Below, piece after piece: positions 49,772 through 59,311 of a stretch of DNA of 64,000 bases (position 1 is its first letter; every line of letters starts with the position of its first letter). A model generated the notes under the pieces. It did no database searches. It had not been told where the DNA came from and worked only from the letters and a program-made list of their open reading frames with translations. The stretch lies in NCBI RefSeq assembly GCF_025574485.1, contig NZ_JAOBPO010000003.1:225867-289866 (forward strand), given 5' to 3'. A program made the position numbers and the translations under genes. Source of the DNA: Kordiimonas aquimaris (lineage in GTDB: Bacteria; Pseudomonadota; Alphaproteobacteria; Sphingomonadales; Kordiimonadaceae).

Positions 49772-51877
49772 TTAAATATTAGCAATGGCGTCAGCAACAA
49801 TGCCGGGTGTCAGAATTTCAGGCAGAACAATTGCTTCTGATTGCCCTTTAGGGAACAGCAAGTATAACGGCACACCTGCACGACCATAGCGTGCTAAAAT
49901 TTCAGCAATTTCCGCGTTACGGTTTGTCCAGTCACCTTTCATTACGCGGATACCCTTCTGCGCAAACAAAGCCTGTGTTTCATCAGTGAACAATGCAACT
50001 TGCTCATTTACCTTGCAGGTAATGCACCACTCAGCGCTAAAATACGCAAACACGGTTTCATCATCGGCAAGCAATTCTGCAAGTGCTTCCTCAGTATACG
50101 GCGTAATATCACTTGCTGTTTCAACAGGATTAGATACCGGCGAGCCACCGAATGGCTGAATAATGATAGCTGATGCCGCAGAAATCATAATAATAACTGC
50201 AATTGCTTTACCTACGCGGCCAGAAAATGCCTGCCATAACCAAACGCCGAAAATAGCGATAATAATAGCAACCAAAAGAGCTAAGGTCGCTGTCGCCCCA
50301 GCTTGCAAGGTAAATACATACAGAAGCCATGCTGCAGTGAGGTACATAGGAAATGCGAGTGCTTCTTTAAGTTTTTCCATCCATGGTCCAGGTCGCGGCA
50401 TCAACCGGGCAAGTGCAGGGCTATATGAAAGCGCGAGAAACGGCAATGCCAAACCAAAAGCAAGCAAACTGAAAATCAGGAAGACAACCGGCGCACTTTG
50501 CGTTAACGCAAAACCAATAGCCGGTGCCATTAACGGTGCTGTACAGGGTGTTGCAACCAACGTCGCCAGTACGCCTTGGAAAAATGCACCTTTGTTGCCA
50601 TCCTGCGATGCAAGCTGCTGGCCTGCGCCCTCCACACCAACTTGTATGTTAAACATGCCGGAAAGGGACAAAGCCACCAGCACCATAATAAGGACTAAAG
50701 CACCAACGAAAGCGGGTTCCTGAAGCTGGAAGCCCCAACCAATAGCTGTACCGCTGGATTTAATAATTAACAATGCGGACACAATGATCATAAAACTGAC
50801 CCAAATACCTGCAGTGTATGCCCAACCTTCTTGTTTGCGCTCGCCTGCCGTTTTGCTGTTAGCAGCAATGAACGAAAACGCTTTTAAAGACAGTACCGGG
50901 AACACACACGGCATCAGGTTCAGCACAAGACCACCAAGCAGCGCAAACAGCCCAGCTTGCCACAGTGGGAAATCTGCATTGACCTGCGGCGGAGTAGCAT
51001 TGCTGCTTCCAGCAGCAGGCAACGCCTCAACTTTCAACTCAGCATCTATTTCATAGGCGCGATCTTGGTCATCTTCGGATGTAATAACCAAAATGCCCTT
51101 ACCGCTATTGGCTTCAAGGCCGCCTTCAGTGCGGACCATGTCAACAAAGAAGCCATCAGGTGATGATGCCCATTGCTGTGCAGCAGCATACTCAGTAATA
51201 CCCTCGCCTTCCGGATAAAAATAAGCTTCCTTCACAGTGCCAATTTCATCTGCGCCAGCATAAACCTTAAGTCTTGATTGTGCTGGATAGACCGTGAGGT
51301 CAGCAGTCCATATAGCCATTTCTGGTAATTGGTCACGTGCATCTGTAAAAAATGAACGGGCGCCTTCATCATAACTCAAGTCACCAACTGGTAATGATCC
51401 TGACCAGGTTCCTTCTTGAGGTACACATTCAATCTCACAAACAAGCCATTCAACGATTAACTCAATCGGAAGCGCATTCGCGGTGTATCCTGAATCAAAA
51501 GTTAGCGGCACCAAAAGCGTTGACGGCGCCTCATAACCATAATTCATCAAAGGGCCGATAGGCATCCGGTGCGGCGTTGGGTATAGCGCATCACCTGCTG
51601 TGACGCCCTCCGGCAATACCCATTCAAATATTGGTGCAGCGCCACTGTCGCCGTAGTTTTTCCAATATGAATGCCAACCTTCACGCGGTGTAAGCTCTAA
51701 GCCTACCCATATTGTTTCACCTGCCGCCGCAGATGAATATTCTGAAATAAGCGTGGCCTTACTGTGACTTGCTTCAACGGTGCCCAAGTCTGTCGCTGTC
51801 ACAGCATTTGAAAACGCGCCAGTTATTCCAAGCAGAACAGTAGCAAGCGTTAATGTTTTCTTTGAAAGTTCACGCAT
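49772..51877 (-). CDS. DsbD/ScsB-family transmembrane thiol:disulfide reductase
   Basis: The protein of about 701 residues (ATG 51877; a GTG at 51886 is possible) has a signal peptide and a large periplasmic DsbD-alpha-like domain in the first 280 residues. The membrane domain follows, with GLVLNLMPCVFPVLSLKAF and ATPCTAPLMAPAIGFAL, whose cysteines carry electrons across. A C-terminal thioredoxin domain has AEWCITCKVN. It takes electrons from cytoplasmic thioredoxin to periplasmic thiol proteins, likely including the redoxin encoded next to it. The N-terminal Cys pair (VCEIEC) resembles the ScsB type. Confidence 0.88.
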   Translation of the reverse strand: MRELSKKTLTLATVLLGITGAFSNAVTATDLGTVEASHSKATLISEYSSAAAGETIWVGLELTPREGWHSYWKNYGDSGAAPIFEWVLPEGVTAGDALYPTPHRMPIGPLMNYGYEAPSTLLVPLTFDSGYTANALPIELIVEWLVCEIECVPQEGTWSGSLPVGDLSYDEGARSFFTDARDQLPEMAIWTADLTVYPAQSRLKVYAGADEIGTVKEAYFYPEGEGITEYAAAQQWASSPDGFFVDMVRTEGGLEANSGKGILVITSEDDQDRAYEIDAELKVEALPAAGSSNATPPQVNADFPLWQAGLFALLGGLVLNLMPCVFPVLSLKAFSFIAANSKTAGERKQEGWAYTAGIWVSFMIIVSALLIIKSSGTAIGWGFQLQEPAFVGALVLIMVLVALSLSGMFNIQVGVEGAGQQLASQDGNKGAFFQGVLATLVATPCTAPLMAPAIGFALTQSAPVVFLIFSLLAFGLALPFLALSYSPALARLMPRPGPWMEKLKEALAFPMYLTAAWLLYVFTLQAGATATLALLVAIIIAIFGVWLWQAFSGRVGKAIAVIIMISAASAIIIQPFGGSPVSNPVETASDITPYTEEALAELLADDETVFAYFSAEWCITCKVNEQVALFTDETQALFAQKGIRVMKGDWTNRNAEIAEILARYGRAGVPLYLLFPKGQSEAIVLPEILTPGIVADAIANI

Positions 51878-52050
51878 TGTTATCACGTCGATGCCCTCAC
51901 GAAATGCTCATATGCAGTAAAATTGGATAAGCCGCCCCTTTGTGCACATCCAACCAAATTTGAGCCTGTGGTATATTAAATTGTTATATATTGCATATCA
52001 CATGTATGTCAGGCATCGGTGAGCCCATCATCGTGTTTAGAAAGGTCAAG

Positions 52051-53352
52051 CTAACGCATTGATTGTGAAAGCCAGATAACGACACGAAGATCGTTAACGT
52101 TAATCGCTTTATTTTTTACCTTAAAATTACACTTTAATTTATTGAAAAAATTAAAACTATCGTTATTTATTAAATGATCTTTTGTGTTTAATTCTGCATT
52201 ACGCGCTGCACTATAAGTTTCAGGCGTAATAAATGCTCCCGCAGCACCACCAATACCGTCAAGGCCGTCTGTATCAGCTGCAAATACATAATATTCTCCT
52301 TGGGGCAGAGACTGCATCATGGCCAATACATATTCCTGATTTGGGCCCCCCATACCATTACCCTGCACAGTAACCGTCAACTCACCGCCTGACAGAAAAG
52401 CTATCGGTTTCATGCCCTTCTGATTATTCTTGTAATGGCTAACAATCTGGTCTGCATGCCTTGCTGCAATGTCCCGAGCTTCACCTTCAACATTATATCC
52501 AAGATTGACAATGTCACATCCACTTTGCTCCAACATGGCTTCAGCAGCACTGAGCGCTTTGGCGGCGTTGGCTATCACCTTAAAACTGTTTTGTGGAACC
52601 CTCTTACTATCAACAGGCGCTGACACCTCCAGGCTTTTCGGAAGTATTGCAGGGTATTTTTCAAACAAATCCTGAATACTCACCTGGTTGGCATTATGGC
52701 ACGGAACGGATGGCCCAGATGCAATTATGGACGGATCGTCATTAACCACATCCGATATAGCGAGTGTAACAACGTGCTTGGCCGACTTAGCAGCAGACAG
52801 GAGTTTACCGCCTTTAATCGCAGAAATTGAACGGCGAATGTGATTAACTTCATCAATCGTCGCACCAGCATGCAGTAAACCTTTGATTACCTGCCTTTTA
52901 TCATCAAGTGATAAGCCATGAGCAGGCTTGGCCATTAACGCACTGCCTCCCCCTGAAGCCAAAATTAACAACAAGTCATGAGGTCCGGTTTGTTCAGCTA
53001 TACGCAATGCACAATCAGCGGCTTTAATACTATTTTTATCGGGTAAAGGGTGAGATGCTTCGACAATATCAAAAACATTACTGTGTTTTGTTTTACCATA
53101 CGGGCAAATTACAACGCCTGTTAAATTGACACCGACCCATTGCTGTTCAACAATAGCTGCCATATCAGCTGCAGCTTTGCCAAAGGCAATAACCTTCACA
53201 GCATCATAATCCTTGGGATCCGGTAGATATTTTGGCAAGCATTTGTCTGGCAACACTGCGGCAATGGCAGCATCAAAAAGCTTTTCACAAAAAAACGGCC
53301 ACGATAACTCTGACTGCTTCAACAGGCTTTTGTCATCATGGCCGGCTATCAT
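52051..53352 (-). CDS. Glycerate 2-kinase (MOFRL/GckA family)
   Basis: The 433-residue protein contains the DUF4147 N-terminal domain with KVIAFGKAAADMA and LLLILASGGGSALMAKPA. A C-terminal MOFRL domain follows with IAFLSGGELTVTVQGNGMGGPNQEY and AADTDGLDGIGGAAGAF. Members phosphorylate glycerate. The last 40 residues (NLKCNFKVKNKAINVNDLRV) end a bit differently from usual. It begins 11 bp downstream of the peptidase gene and may share its transcript. A gap of 173 bp to the DsbD gene has no ORF that I can support. Confidence 0.88.
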   Translation of the reverse strand: MIAGHDDKSLLKQSELSWPFFCEKLFDAAIAAVLPDKCLPKYLPDPKDYDAVKVIAFGKAAADMAAIVEQQWVGVNLTGVVICPYGKTKHSNVFDIVEASHPLPDKNSIKAADCALRIAEQTGPHDLLLILASGGGSALMAKPAHGLSLDDKRQVIKGLLHAGATIDEVNHIRRSISAIKGGKLLSAAKSAKHVVTLAISDVVNDDPSIIASGPSVPCHNANQVSIQDLFEKYPAILPKSLEVSAPVDSKRVPQNSFKVIANAAKALSAAEAMLEQSGCDIVNLGYNVEGEARDIAARHADQIVSHYKNNQKGMKPIAFLSGGELTVTVQGNGMGGPNQEYVLAMMQSLPQGEYYVFAADTDGLDGIGGAAGAFITPETYSAARNAELNTKDHLINNDSFNFFNKLKCNFKVKNKAINVNDLRVVIWLSQSMR

Positions 53353-53363
53353 CTTTATCTTGT

Positions 53364-54764
53364 TTATTCAGATGCGAGCGGCTTTTCAAACGCCCCCATC
53401 GGACCCGGGAATACGACCGGGCTTTCAAGACCATCATTCGCAACTGAAGCAACACCAAAGAAATAGTTATCAATTACGACGTTATCGAGAGTTAATTCAC
53501 GCGTATCTTTGCTTACAGTTTTACTCCAACGCCACTGGCTATCTGTTGTTAAACGCCAGTATACCTTGAATGCTCGTAGGTTCGCTGTTTCGCGCTCATC
53601 ACCGCGCAAGTCCCACTTGATAGTCGTAGAAGGCCGCACTGCACCTTGCAGCGCTACGTCAGCCGGAAACGGCGGCGCACCAGCCATTGATGCCAGTGTT
53701 ACAACATTTAATGCTGTAAGCTTACGTGCATAATCGAAGTTCACACCTTCAATGACATCACCGTATTCAATACCGCCTTCTGTACGAATGTCTTGGTGTT
53801 GGCGATTATAGTTCTCATTGGTCTCCATGATCCGCACACCGGGCATTCCAGCTTCATTGAAGGGACGGTGATGACCACCACGACCAAAGCGGTCCAGACG
53901 GTAAATCATCATAACATCAAGGTTTGGGATATATTGGTCAGCCAAACGATCAACTAACCGGGCAATGTTACGGCTTGGGCTATCAACTTCACCACCAGAA
54001 AAACGGCGAATACGTGCTTCACGCTCTGTTTCAGTTACCCGAGTGCCCTCAGAGAACACACGTGCCGTTGTATTGTTGATAACACCATTAACACCTTCAA
54101 TATTACCAATCATATCGTTGTTAAGCACACCCATAACGCGCCAGCCCTGCTCGTTTGCGTGTGCTGTCAAGATATTGCCGCCGTATAGCCCCTGCTCTTC
54201 ACCAGACAAACCAGCGTACACAATTGTACCCGGAAACTTGGTTTTGCAAAGAACACGCGCAGCCTCAATCGTGCCAGCCATGCCGGATGCATTATCATTG
54301 GCTCCAGGTGAATCGCTTGTAGCGTTCATATTGTCAGATACGCGGCTGTCGATATCGCCTGACATAAGAACAACACGGTCCGGATCCAAAATGCCTCGCT
54401 GAACAGCAATAACGTTTACAACCTCGGTTGGCTCCGGAATGCGGTTGCCCGACACCACATCCGAAATAGTGTAAACATCTAATTGCGCAGTACATGTTTC
54501 AGCGATGCGTTTGAATTCAGCCTCGATCCAACGCCGCGCAGCCCCAATACCGCGTGTTTCCGATTTCGTATCTGATAGTGTATGGCGCGTGCCAAAACTC
54601 ACCAGCTTACGAATATCTTTCTCGATACGATCCGCTGAAACGCCTGCAGCAAAACCATGCATACGCTCAACTTCGTTCGGAATACTTTCATGGTCATTCG
54701 CCATCAGCGGTGAAGCGAGCATTGATGCCGCCAGCGCTGATATCATATATTTCTTTAGTTTCAT
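53364..54764 (-). CDS. Secreted M28-family metallopeptidase
   Basis: The 466-residue protein has a signal peptide (MKLKKYMISALAASML...PLMAND). A zinc-dependent M28 aminopeptidase-type domain shows MSGDIDSRVSD, PGANDNASGMAGTIEAARVL, GLSGEEQGLYGG, MGVLNNDMIGN and GGHHRPFNEAGMPGVRIME, which provide the metal ligands. About 100 residues at the C-terminus form a fibronectin-III-like domain. GGGAGAGG precedes the start. It should cleave peptides in the periplasm or outside. A PA domain is not seen. Confidence 0.9.
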   Translation of the reverse strand: MKLKKYMISALAASMLASPLMANDHESIPNEVERMHGFAAGVSADRIEKDIRKLVSFGTRHTLSDTKSETRGIGAARRWIEAEFKRIAETCTAQLDVYTISDVVSGNRIPEPTEVVNVIAVQRGILDPDRVVLMSGDIDSRVSDNMNATSDSPGANDNASGMAGTIEAARVLCKTKFPGTIVYAGLSGEEQGLYGGNILTAHANEQGWRVMGVLNNDMIGNIEGVNGVINNTTARVFSEGTRVTETEREARIRRFSGGEVDSPSRNIARLVDRLADQYIPNLDVMMIYRLDRFGRGGHHRPFNEAGMPGVRIMETNENYNRQHQDIRTEGGIEYGDVIEGVNFDYARKLTALNVVTLASMAGAPPFPADVALQGAVRPSTTIKWDLRGDERETANLRAFKVYWRLTTDSQWRWSKTVSKDTRELTLDNVVIDNYFFGVASVANDGLESPVVFPGPMGAFEKPLASE

Positions 54765-54779
54765 GTGAGACCCTCTCCC

Positions 54780-55118
54780 TCATTTAGTCGTTTTTGTATA
54801 GACCGCCTTGGTTAAATCACGCGCATCCACACTAATAGAATCGTAGTTCTTAAAATGCACCAGTAAAGCCTGATGCAAGACCTCCGTTAGTTGCTTCTTC
54901 GTTGCGTCATCACGCCCTTCAATTAGGTAAATTGTAATGTGAGCAAAATCGGCAGCAACACCGCCGATAAGTGCAGCATCGTATGTTTTAACACGCACTT
55001 TGATAGCTTTTTCACCGAACAGTCCACTTGCCATCGCCGCATCATGCACCGTTTGCATTATGGCTGTTTGATCAGTCGCCTGATCGCTAACTGTATGCTC
55101 AATAATAATATGTGGCAT
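54780..55118 (-). CDS. 5-carboxymethyl-2-hydroxymuconate isomerase-like tautomerase
   Basis: The 112-residue protein starts MPHIIIEHTV, with the N-terminal Pro after Met removal that acts as general base in the tautomerase/CHMI superfamily. The length and DFAHITIYLIEGRDDATKKQL pattern fit the CHMI (HpaF) type of homoprotocatechuate breakdown. No other hpa genes adjoin, so the substrate is open. GGAGTGG lies upstream. Confidence 0.88.
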   Translation of the reverse strand: MPHIIIEHTVSDQATDQTAIMQTVHDAAMASGLFGEKAIKVRVKTYDAALIGGVAADFAHITIYLIEGRDDATKKQLTEVLHQALLVHFKNYDSISVDARDLTKAVYTKTTK

Positions 55119-55145
55119 AAGCCCACTCCATTACTTGTGCTACTT

Positions 55146-55571
55146 TTACTCTGTAACAGTGATGTTTATAATTTTAGAAAAAACCGGCGGCAAGTGAGGC
55201 AAGTGATTTTGATCACCTAATAACAACTGCAGTGTGTGCTTACCCGGTGCCAAGGATATGGTTACTTCGGTATGACCACCACCAAAGTGCATATGATTTT
55301 CGTCAAGCGGTATATTCTCGTCAAACGGAGGTAAAGGCGCATCTATGATAAGATGGTGATGACCTGTACCCGCTTTTTCAATACCGGCAGGTGCAACCCC
55401 CATACCAGCTAAACCAAACCTAACTGTAATTGGACCATTTATTACATCGCCGTCATTCGGAGCAATGAAATATAGCCTCGTATTCTCAACGGATGGTGTT
55501 TCTTGAGCTTGCGCAGAAAACGTGGATATAAAAACCAGAAATACACCAAGAAAAATGGAATTTTTGCTCAT
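55146..55571 (-). CDS. DUF4399 exported protein
   Basis: The start at 55571 (MSKNSIFLGVF) gives 141 residues with a signal peptide ending near TFSAQAQE. The domain has the DUF4399 pattern FGLAGMGVAPAGIEKAGTGHHHLIID, PLDENHMHFGGGHTEVTISL and LLLGDQNHLPHLPPVFS, His-rich loops that could bind a metal. The function is not established. It lies 28 bp from the tautomerase gene on the same strand. Confidence 0.8.
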   Translation of the reverse strand: MSKNSIFLGVFLVFISTFSAQAQETPSVENTRLYFIAPNDGDVINGPITVRFGLAGMGVAPAGIEKAGTGHHHLIIDAPLPPFDENIPLDENHMHFGGGHTEVTISLAPGKHTLQLLLGDQNHLPHLPPVFSKIINITVTE

Positions 55572-55717
55572 TTTACTCACTTTAACAGTTGAAATGCGAC
55601 GATTACCAATAAGAACATAACGATTAGCTCTAATTTTCGCGACACTATCATATATATTTTCTAAAAAAGAAAATCACTCTATAGAGAGCAACAAAGTAAT
55701 TATCTTCTGGAGTGCCC

Positions 55718-56260
55718 ATGCCTGTACTCGACCTTGTTATCGGACCTGATCCTGTTTTTCGTCAAAAGGCTTTACCTGTTAAGGTTATTGATGATGAAAT
55801 CAGGGAGCTATGCGACAATATGCTGGAAACACTCTATGCAGAGCGCGGTATCGGCATAGGTGCTAATATGGTCGGCATACTTAAACGTGTTATTGTCGTT
55901 GATTTGCAAGAAGAAGGCGTTCGCAAACCACTTATTTGCATCAATCCGAAAATCATCAAAGCATCAAAAGAGATGGAAGCACGAGAAGAAGCCTCTTTGT
56001 GTTTCCCTGGGATACGTGCAGAAATTAAGCGCCCCAATACAATTACATTATCCTATCAAGACCAGAGCGGCGAGAAACATACACTAGAGGCAAGCGATTG
56101 GCTGGCAACAGTTATTCAGCATGAGATTGAATACCTTGATGGCCGCACATTTCTGGATAATCTCTCAAAAATGAAACGTGATCGTCTATTGAAGAAAATG
56201 CACAAGCAACTGAAGCACAATCATGATTGCGACGACCCTCACTGCAGTCATGAACACTAA
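55718..56260 (+). CDS. Degenerate peptide-deformylase paralogue with His/Cys-rich tail
   Basis: The start at 55718 (MPVLDLVIGPDP, GGAG upstream) gives 180 residues with the deformylase fold. The three active-site motifs are changed. Motif I reads GIGIGANMVG (residues 44-53) in place of GxGLAAxQ. Motif II reads EASLCFPG (91-98) in place of EGCLS, so the metal-binding Cys position is Ser93 and a Cys is moved two residues on. Motif III reads HEIEYLDG (135-142) in place of HExDHLxG, so the last metal-binding His is Tyr139. His135 and Glu136 are kept. The C-terminal tail (HNHDCDDPHCSHEH) could bind a metal. Deformylase activity with the standard site is unlikely. Confidence 0.85.
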   Translation: MPVLDLVIGPDPVFRQKALPVKVIDDEIRELCDNMLETLYAERGIGIGANMVGILKRVIVVDLQEEGVRKPLICINPKIIKASKEMEAREEASLCFPGIRAEIKRPNTITLSYQDQSGEKHTLEASDWLATVIQHEIEYLDGRTFLDNLSKMKRDRLLKKMHKQLKHNHDCDDPHCSHEH

Positions 56261-56373
56261 AGCTCTACCTCTGCTTATAGACTATCAACTATTTCAACAT
56301 TTTGTGTTGCAATAGACAGACATGGTCTTTCGTGCCAATGAATTGAAGTAATTTACGGGTATGGGGAAATGTC

Positions 56374-58167
56374 GTGGAAAAATATAAAAAAGAAAACGCA
56401 GAATCATGTGAACAAGAAGCGCATGATTTGGAAAATAGCCTTGTAGCGGATCGTCGCTCATTTCTGGCATTAGCGGGGGCTTCAGCGGTTACTGCAAGCT
56501 TTGCCGTCAACTCCACGCCTGCCAGTGCATTACAGCCTGCAGATTCTGAAGGCGCAGCTAATGCCTTAACAACCGAAGATATTCGAGGCGCAGAACGTGT
56601 TCTTGGCATTTCTTACACTGCTGAACAACGTGAGGACTTCATTGAAAATTACCCTCGACAAATTGATGCGGTAAAAGCTGTCCGCAATCACGACTTTTCA
56701 AACGGTGAGGCACCTGCCCCGGCTTTTGAACCACGCCTCCCCGGCGTTAGTTACAAACCACAAGGCAACACATTAACAATAGCACCTAGCAACAGACCAC
56801 TGCCTGCTTCAGGGGAAGACATTGCCTTTGCTTCTGTCGCGCAATTGGGGCACTGGATAAAAGGTCGAGCTATTACAAGCGCTGCGTTAACCGAAATATA
56901 CCTTAAGCGTGTCAAAAAATATGGACCCTCACTTGAATGCTTTGTAACCATCACTGCCGAATTGGCCCGCCAACAAGCAGCTGCAGCAGATAAGTTACTA
57001 GCTGCAGGAACATACCTTGGCCCACTCCACGGTATTCCATATGCAGTGAAAGATCTGGCTGACACCAAAGGCATTCGCACCACTTGGGGTGCCGAACCTT
57101 ATAAAAATCGCATCGCAGAACAAGATGCAACTCTGGTTAAGCTATTGCGCGATAATGGTGCCGTTTTGCTCGGTAAGGCTACATCAGGTGCCCTTGCACT
57201 TGGGGATGTTTGGTTTGGCGGCATTACGCGAAACCCATGGAATTTAGACGAAGGCTCATCCGGCTCTAGTGCCGGGCCTGCATCTTCTGTTGCAGCCGGG
57301 CTTGCCGGTTTTGCAATTGGAACGGAAACCTTAGGATCAATTATTAGCCCTGCAAACCGTTGCGGTGTTGCTGGTATGCGCCCAACGTTTGGCCGCGTTA
57401 GTCGCCACGGCCTAATGGCTTTGGCGTGGTCTCTGGATAAAGCTGGCCCTATGACACGCTTCGTTGAAGACACAGCTATTATCCTAAACACACTCAATCA
57501 TTACGACCCTCAAGATGCTTCCAGCATTGATCACGGGTTTGATTACACGCCTGAAAAATATAAAGACCTGCGTATCGGGTTTATGCCAAGTGCGTTTGAG
57601 GGCGATAACATCACACAGGTTGATAAAGACGCATTACATGCTGCACGTGCTCTCGGGATGAAACTGAAGGAAGTATCTATTCCCGACATGCCCTACAGTG
57701 CTCTGTTTCCTATCATTCGTGCAGAATCAGCAGCCGCATTTGATAAGTTAATTCGCTCTGGCGGCATTGATACGCTTCGGTTCCCTGCCCGTTCATCCAG
57801 CGCTCGTATTTCGCGAATGTTATCAGCCGTAGATTATATCAACATGGAACGGCTACGCCGTCAGGTCATGCAAGTCATGCATGATGTTTACAAAGATGTG
57901 GATGTCATCATTGGTCCTAATTATGCCGAAAGCATGCTTTTGATCACCAACTACACTGGCCAACCTCAAATTGCATTCCGTGCTGGATTCAACGCTATGG
58001 AAACACGCCCTGTTTTCAAGGCAAAGCTCGACCCATTAGGTATTAAATATAATGTACCTCAGGCGTTTAGCGTATTTGGTCCTTTGTTCGCAGAAGGGCC
58101 CATGGTTCATGTTGCCAACATGCTAGAAGCAGAATTGGGTGCGGCTCAGGCAAGACCGAAACTATAG
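56374..58167 (+). CDS. Secreted amidase, amidase-signature family
   Basis: A GTG start at 56374 gives 597 residues with a twin-arginine-like signal (ADRRSFLALAGASAV near 26-40). The amidase-signature core has the catalytic Lys226 in IPYAVKDLAD, the cis-Ser in GSSGSSAG (294-301) and the nucleophile Ser322 in TETLGSI. The family hydrolyses amides; the TAT-type leader suggests export in folded form. An HDAC-like amidohydrolase follows 10 bp downstream, so the two probably act together on an acylated amine, which is inference. Confidence 0.88.
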   Translation: MEKYKKENAESCEQEAHDLENSLVADRRSFLALAGASAVTASFAVNSTPASALQPADSEGAANALTTEDIRGAERVLGISYTAEQREDFIENYPRQIDAVKAVRNHDFSNGEAPAPAFEPRLPGVSYKPQGNTLTIAPSNRPLPASGEDIAFASVAQLGHWIKGRAITSAALTEIYLKRVKKYGPSLECFVTITAELARQQAAAADKLLAAGTYLGPLHGIPYAVKDLADTKGIRTTWGAEPYKNRIAEQDATLVKLLRDNGAVLLGKATSGALALGDVWFGGITRNPWNLDEGSSGSSAGPASSVAAGLAGFAIGTETLGSIISPANRCGVAGMRPTFGRVSRHGLMALAWSLDKAGPMTRFVEDTAIILNTLNHYDPQDASSIDHGFDYTPEKYKDLRIGFMPSAFEGDNITQVDKDALHAARALGMKLKEVSIPDMPYSALFPIIRAESAAAFDKLIRSGGIDTLRFPARSSSARISRMLSAVDYINMERLRRQVMQVMHDVYKDVDVIIGPNYAESMLLITNYTGQPQIAFRAGFNAMETRPVFKAKLDPLGIKYNVPQAFSVFGPLFAEGPMVHVANMLEAELGAAQARPKL

Positions 58168-58177
58168 GTAATAACCG

Positions 58178-59212
58178 ATGAAGATATTTTATAGCGACAA
58201 ACATGCCGCCCATGACTGCGCTGGCGAGATAAAGGATGGGGAGTTAAAACCTTGTTTTGAAAACCCTAGCCGCGCAGACGCAATAGACCAAGCATTTAAA
58301 CAGAATGGTTTTGATACACTTTATACTCCTAGTGACTTTGGATTAGAGCCAGTTTTAAAAGTTCATGATGCTGACTACATTGAATTCCTGCATACTGCTT
58401 GGCAAGAGTGGCAAGCCATTGGACGCAAAGGTGATATTTTCCCGCTTGTTTGGCCAGGCGCCGGAATGCGCCGTGAAGTTCAACCTGAAAATATAGATGG
58501 GAAACTCGGCATATATGCCTTTGATTCAGGTACGCCAATTTGCGCTGGTACGTGGGGCGTTGTCTATCAAGGAGCACAGGCCGCAATATCAACCGCTGAT
58601 GCTGTAATGAGAAAGCAAACACAACATGCGTTTTCTTTCTCGCGCCCACCAGGCCACCATGCCATGCCCGGCCAATATGGCGGCTACTGTTTCCTCAATA
58701 ATGCAGCAATTGCGGCACAATATATGCGCGATAACGGCGCAAAAAAAGTCGCAGTGCTTGATGTTGACTACCATCATGGTAACGGCACACAAGCTATCTT
58801 CTATAACCGCGCAGATGTGTTGGTCGTTAACGTTCACAGTGATCCAAAACACGAATATCCATATTATTTGGGCCACGCTGACGAAGTCGGTGACGGGGCA
58901 GGAAATGGCTTTAATGTAAATTTACCGCTGCCCAAAGGCACAGGCTGGGATAAATACCTGCCAACATTGAACAAAGCGCTTCATTCGCTTGAACAGTTCG
59001 CACCCGATGCGCTTGTTGTATCTTTCGGAGCTGATACCTACAAAGATGACCCTCTTGGTTTTTTCAAGCTTGATACTAACCATTTTATTGAGATTGGTGC
59101 CGCCATTGCAAAATTGGAGATACCAACCGCAACAATTCTGGAAGGCGGTTACGCAATTGAAGCTCTCGGTGATAATGTTATCGCAATGATAAATGGTTTA
59201 TCTGCTAAGTAA
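58178..59212 (+). CDS. Histone-deacetylase-family amidohydrolase (acetylpolyamine amidohydrolase-like)
   Basis: The 344-residue protein has the arginase/deacetylase fold. It contains RPPGHHAMPGQYGGYCFLNN (tandem His), DVDYHHGNGTQAIF (zinc ligands), SFGADTYKDDP and EGGYAIE, giving the zinc-Tyr site of class II deacetylases. Bacterial members remove acetyl groups from polyamines or other acyl amines. No signal peptide is present, so it is cytoplasmic while its upstream neighbour, the amidase, appears exported. It is in one operon with the amidase. Confidence 0.9.
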   Translation: MKIFYSDKHAAHDCAGEIKDGELKPCFENPSRADAIDQAFKQNGFDTLYTPSDFGLEPVLKVHDADYIEFLHTAWQEWQAIGRKGDIFPLVWPGAGMRREVQPENIDGKLGIYAFDSGTPICAGTWGVVYQGAQAAISTADAVMRKQTQHAFSFSRPPGHHAMPGQYGGYCFLNNAAIAAQYMRDNGAKKVAVLDVDYHHGNGTQAIFYNRADVLVVNVHSDPKHEYPYYLGHADEVGDGAGNGFNVNLPLPKGTGWDKYLPTLNKALHSLEQFAPDALVVSFGADTYKDDPLGFFKLDTNHFIEIGAAIAKLEIPTATILEGGYAIEALGDNVIAMINGLSAK

Positions 59213-59311
59213 CACATAATTTTTAATTGTTGTTTTTAGTAAATAAATTCCCAGCATTTACCTTGTCAGCAAGGCCATGTCCAAACCTGTGGTAACAGGC
59301 CTGTACAGAAT

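Noticed and set aside
50163-50723. 186-residue + strand ORF inside the dsbD-type gene
   Set aside because: It is antisense to the membrane domain of the DsbD-family protein, has Ala/Lys/Pro-rich shadow composition and no ribosome-binding site.
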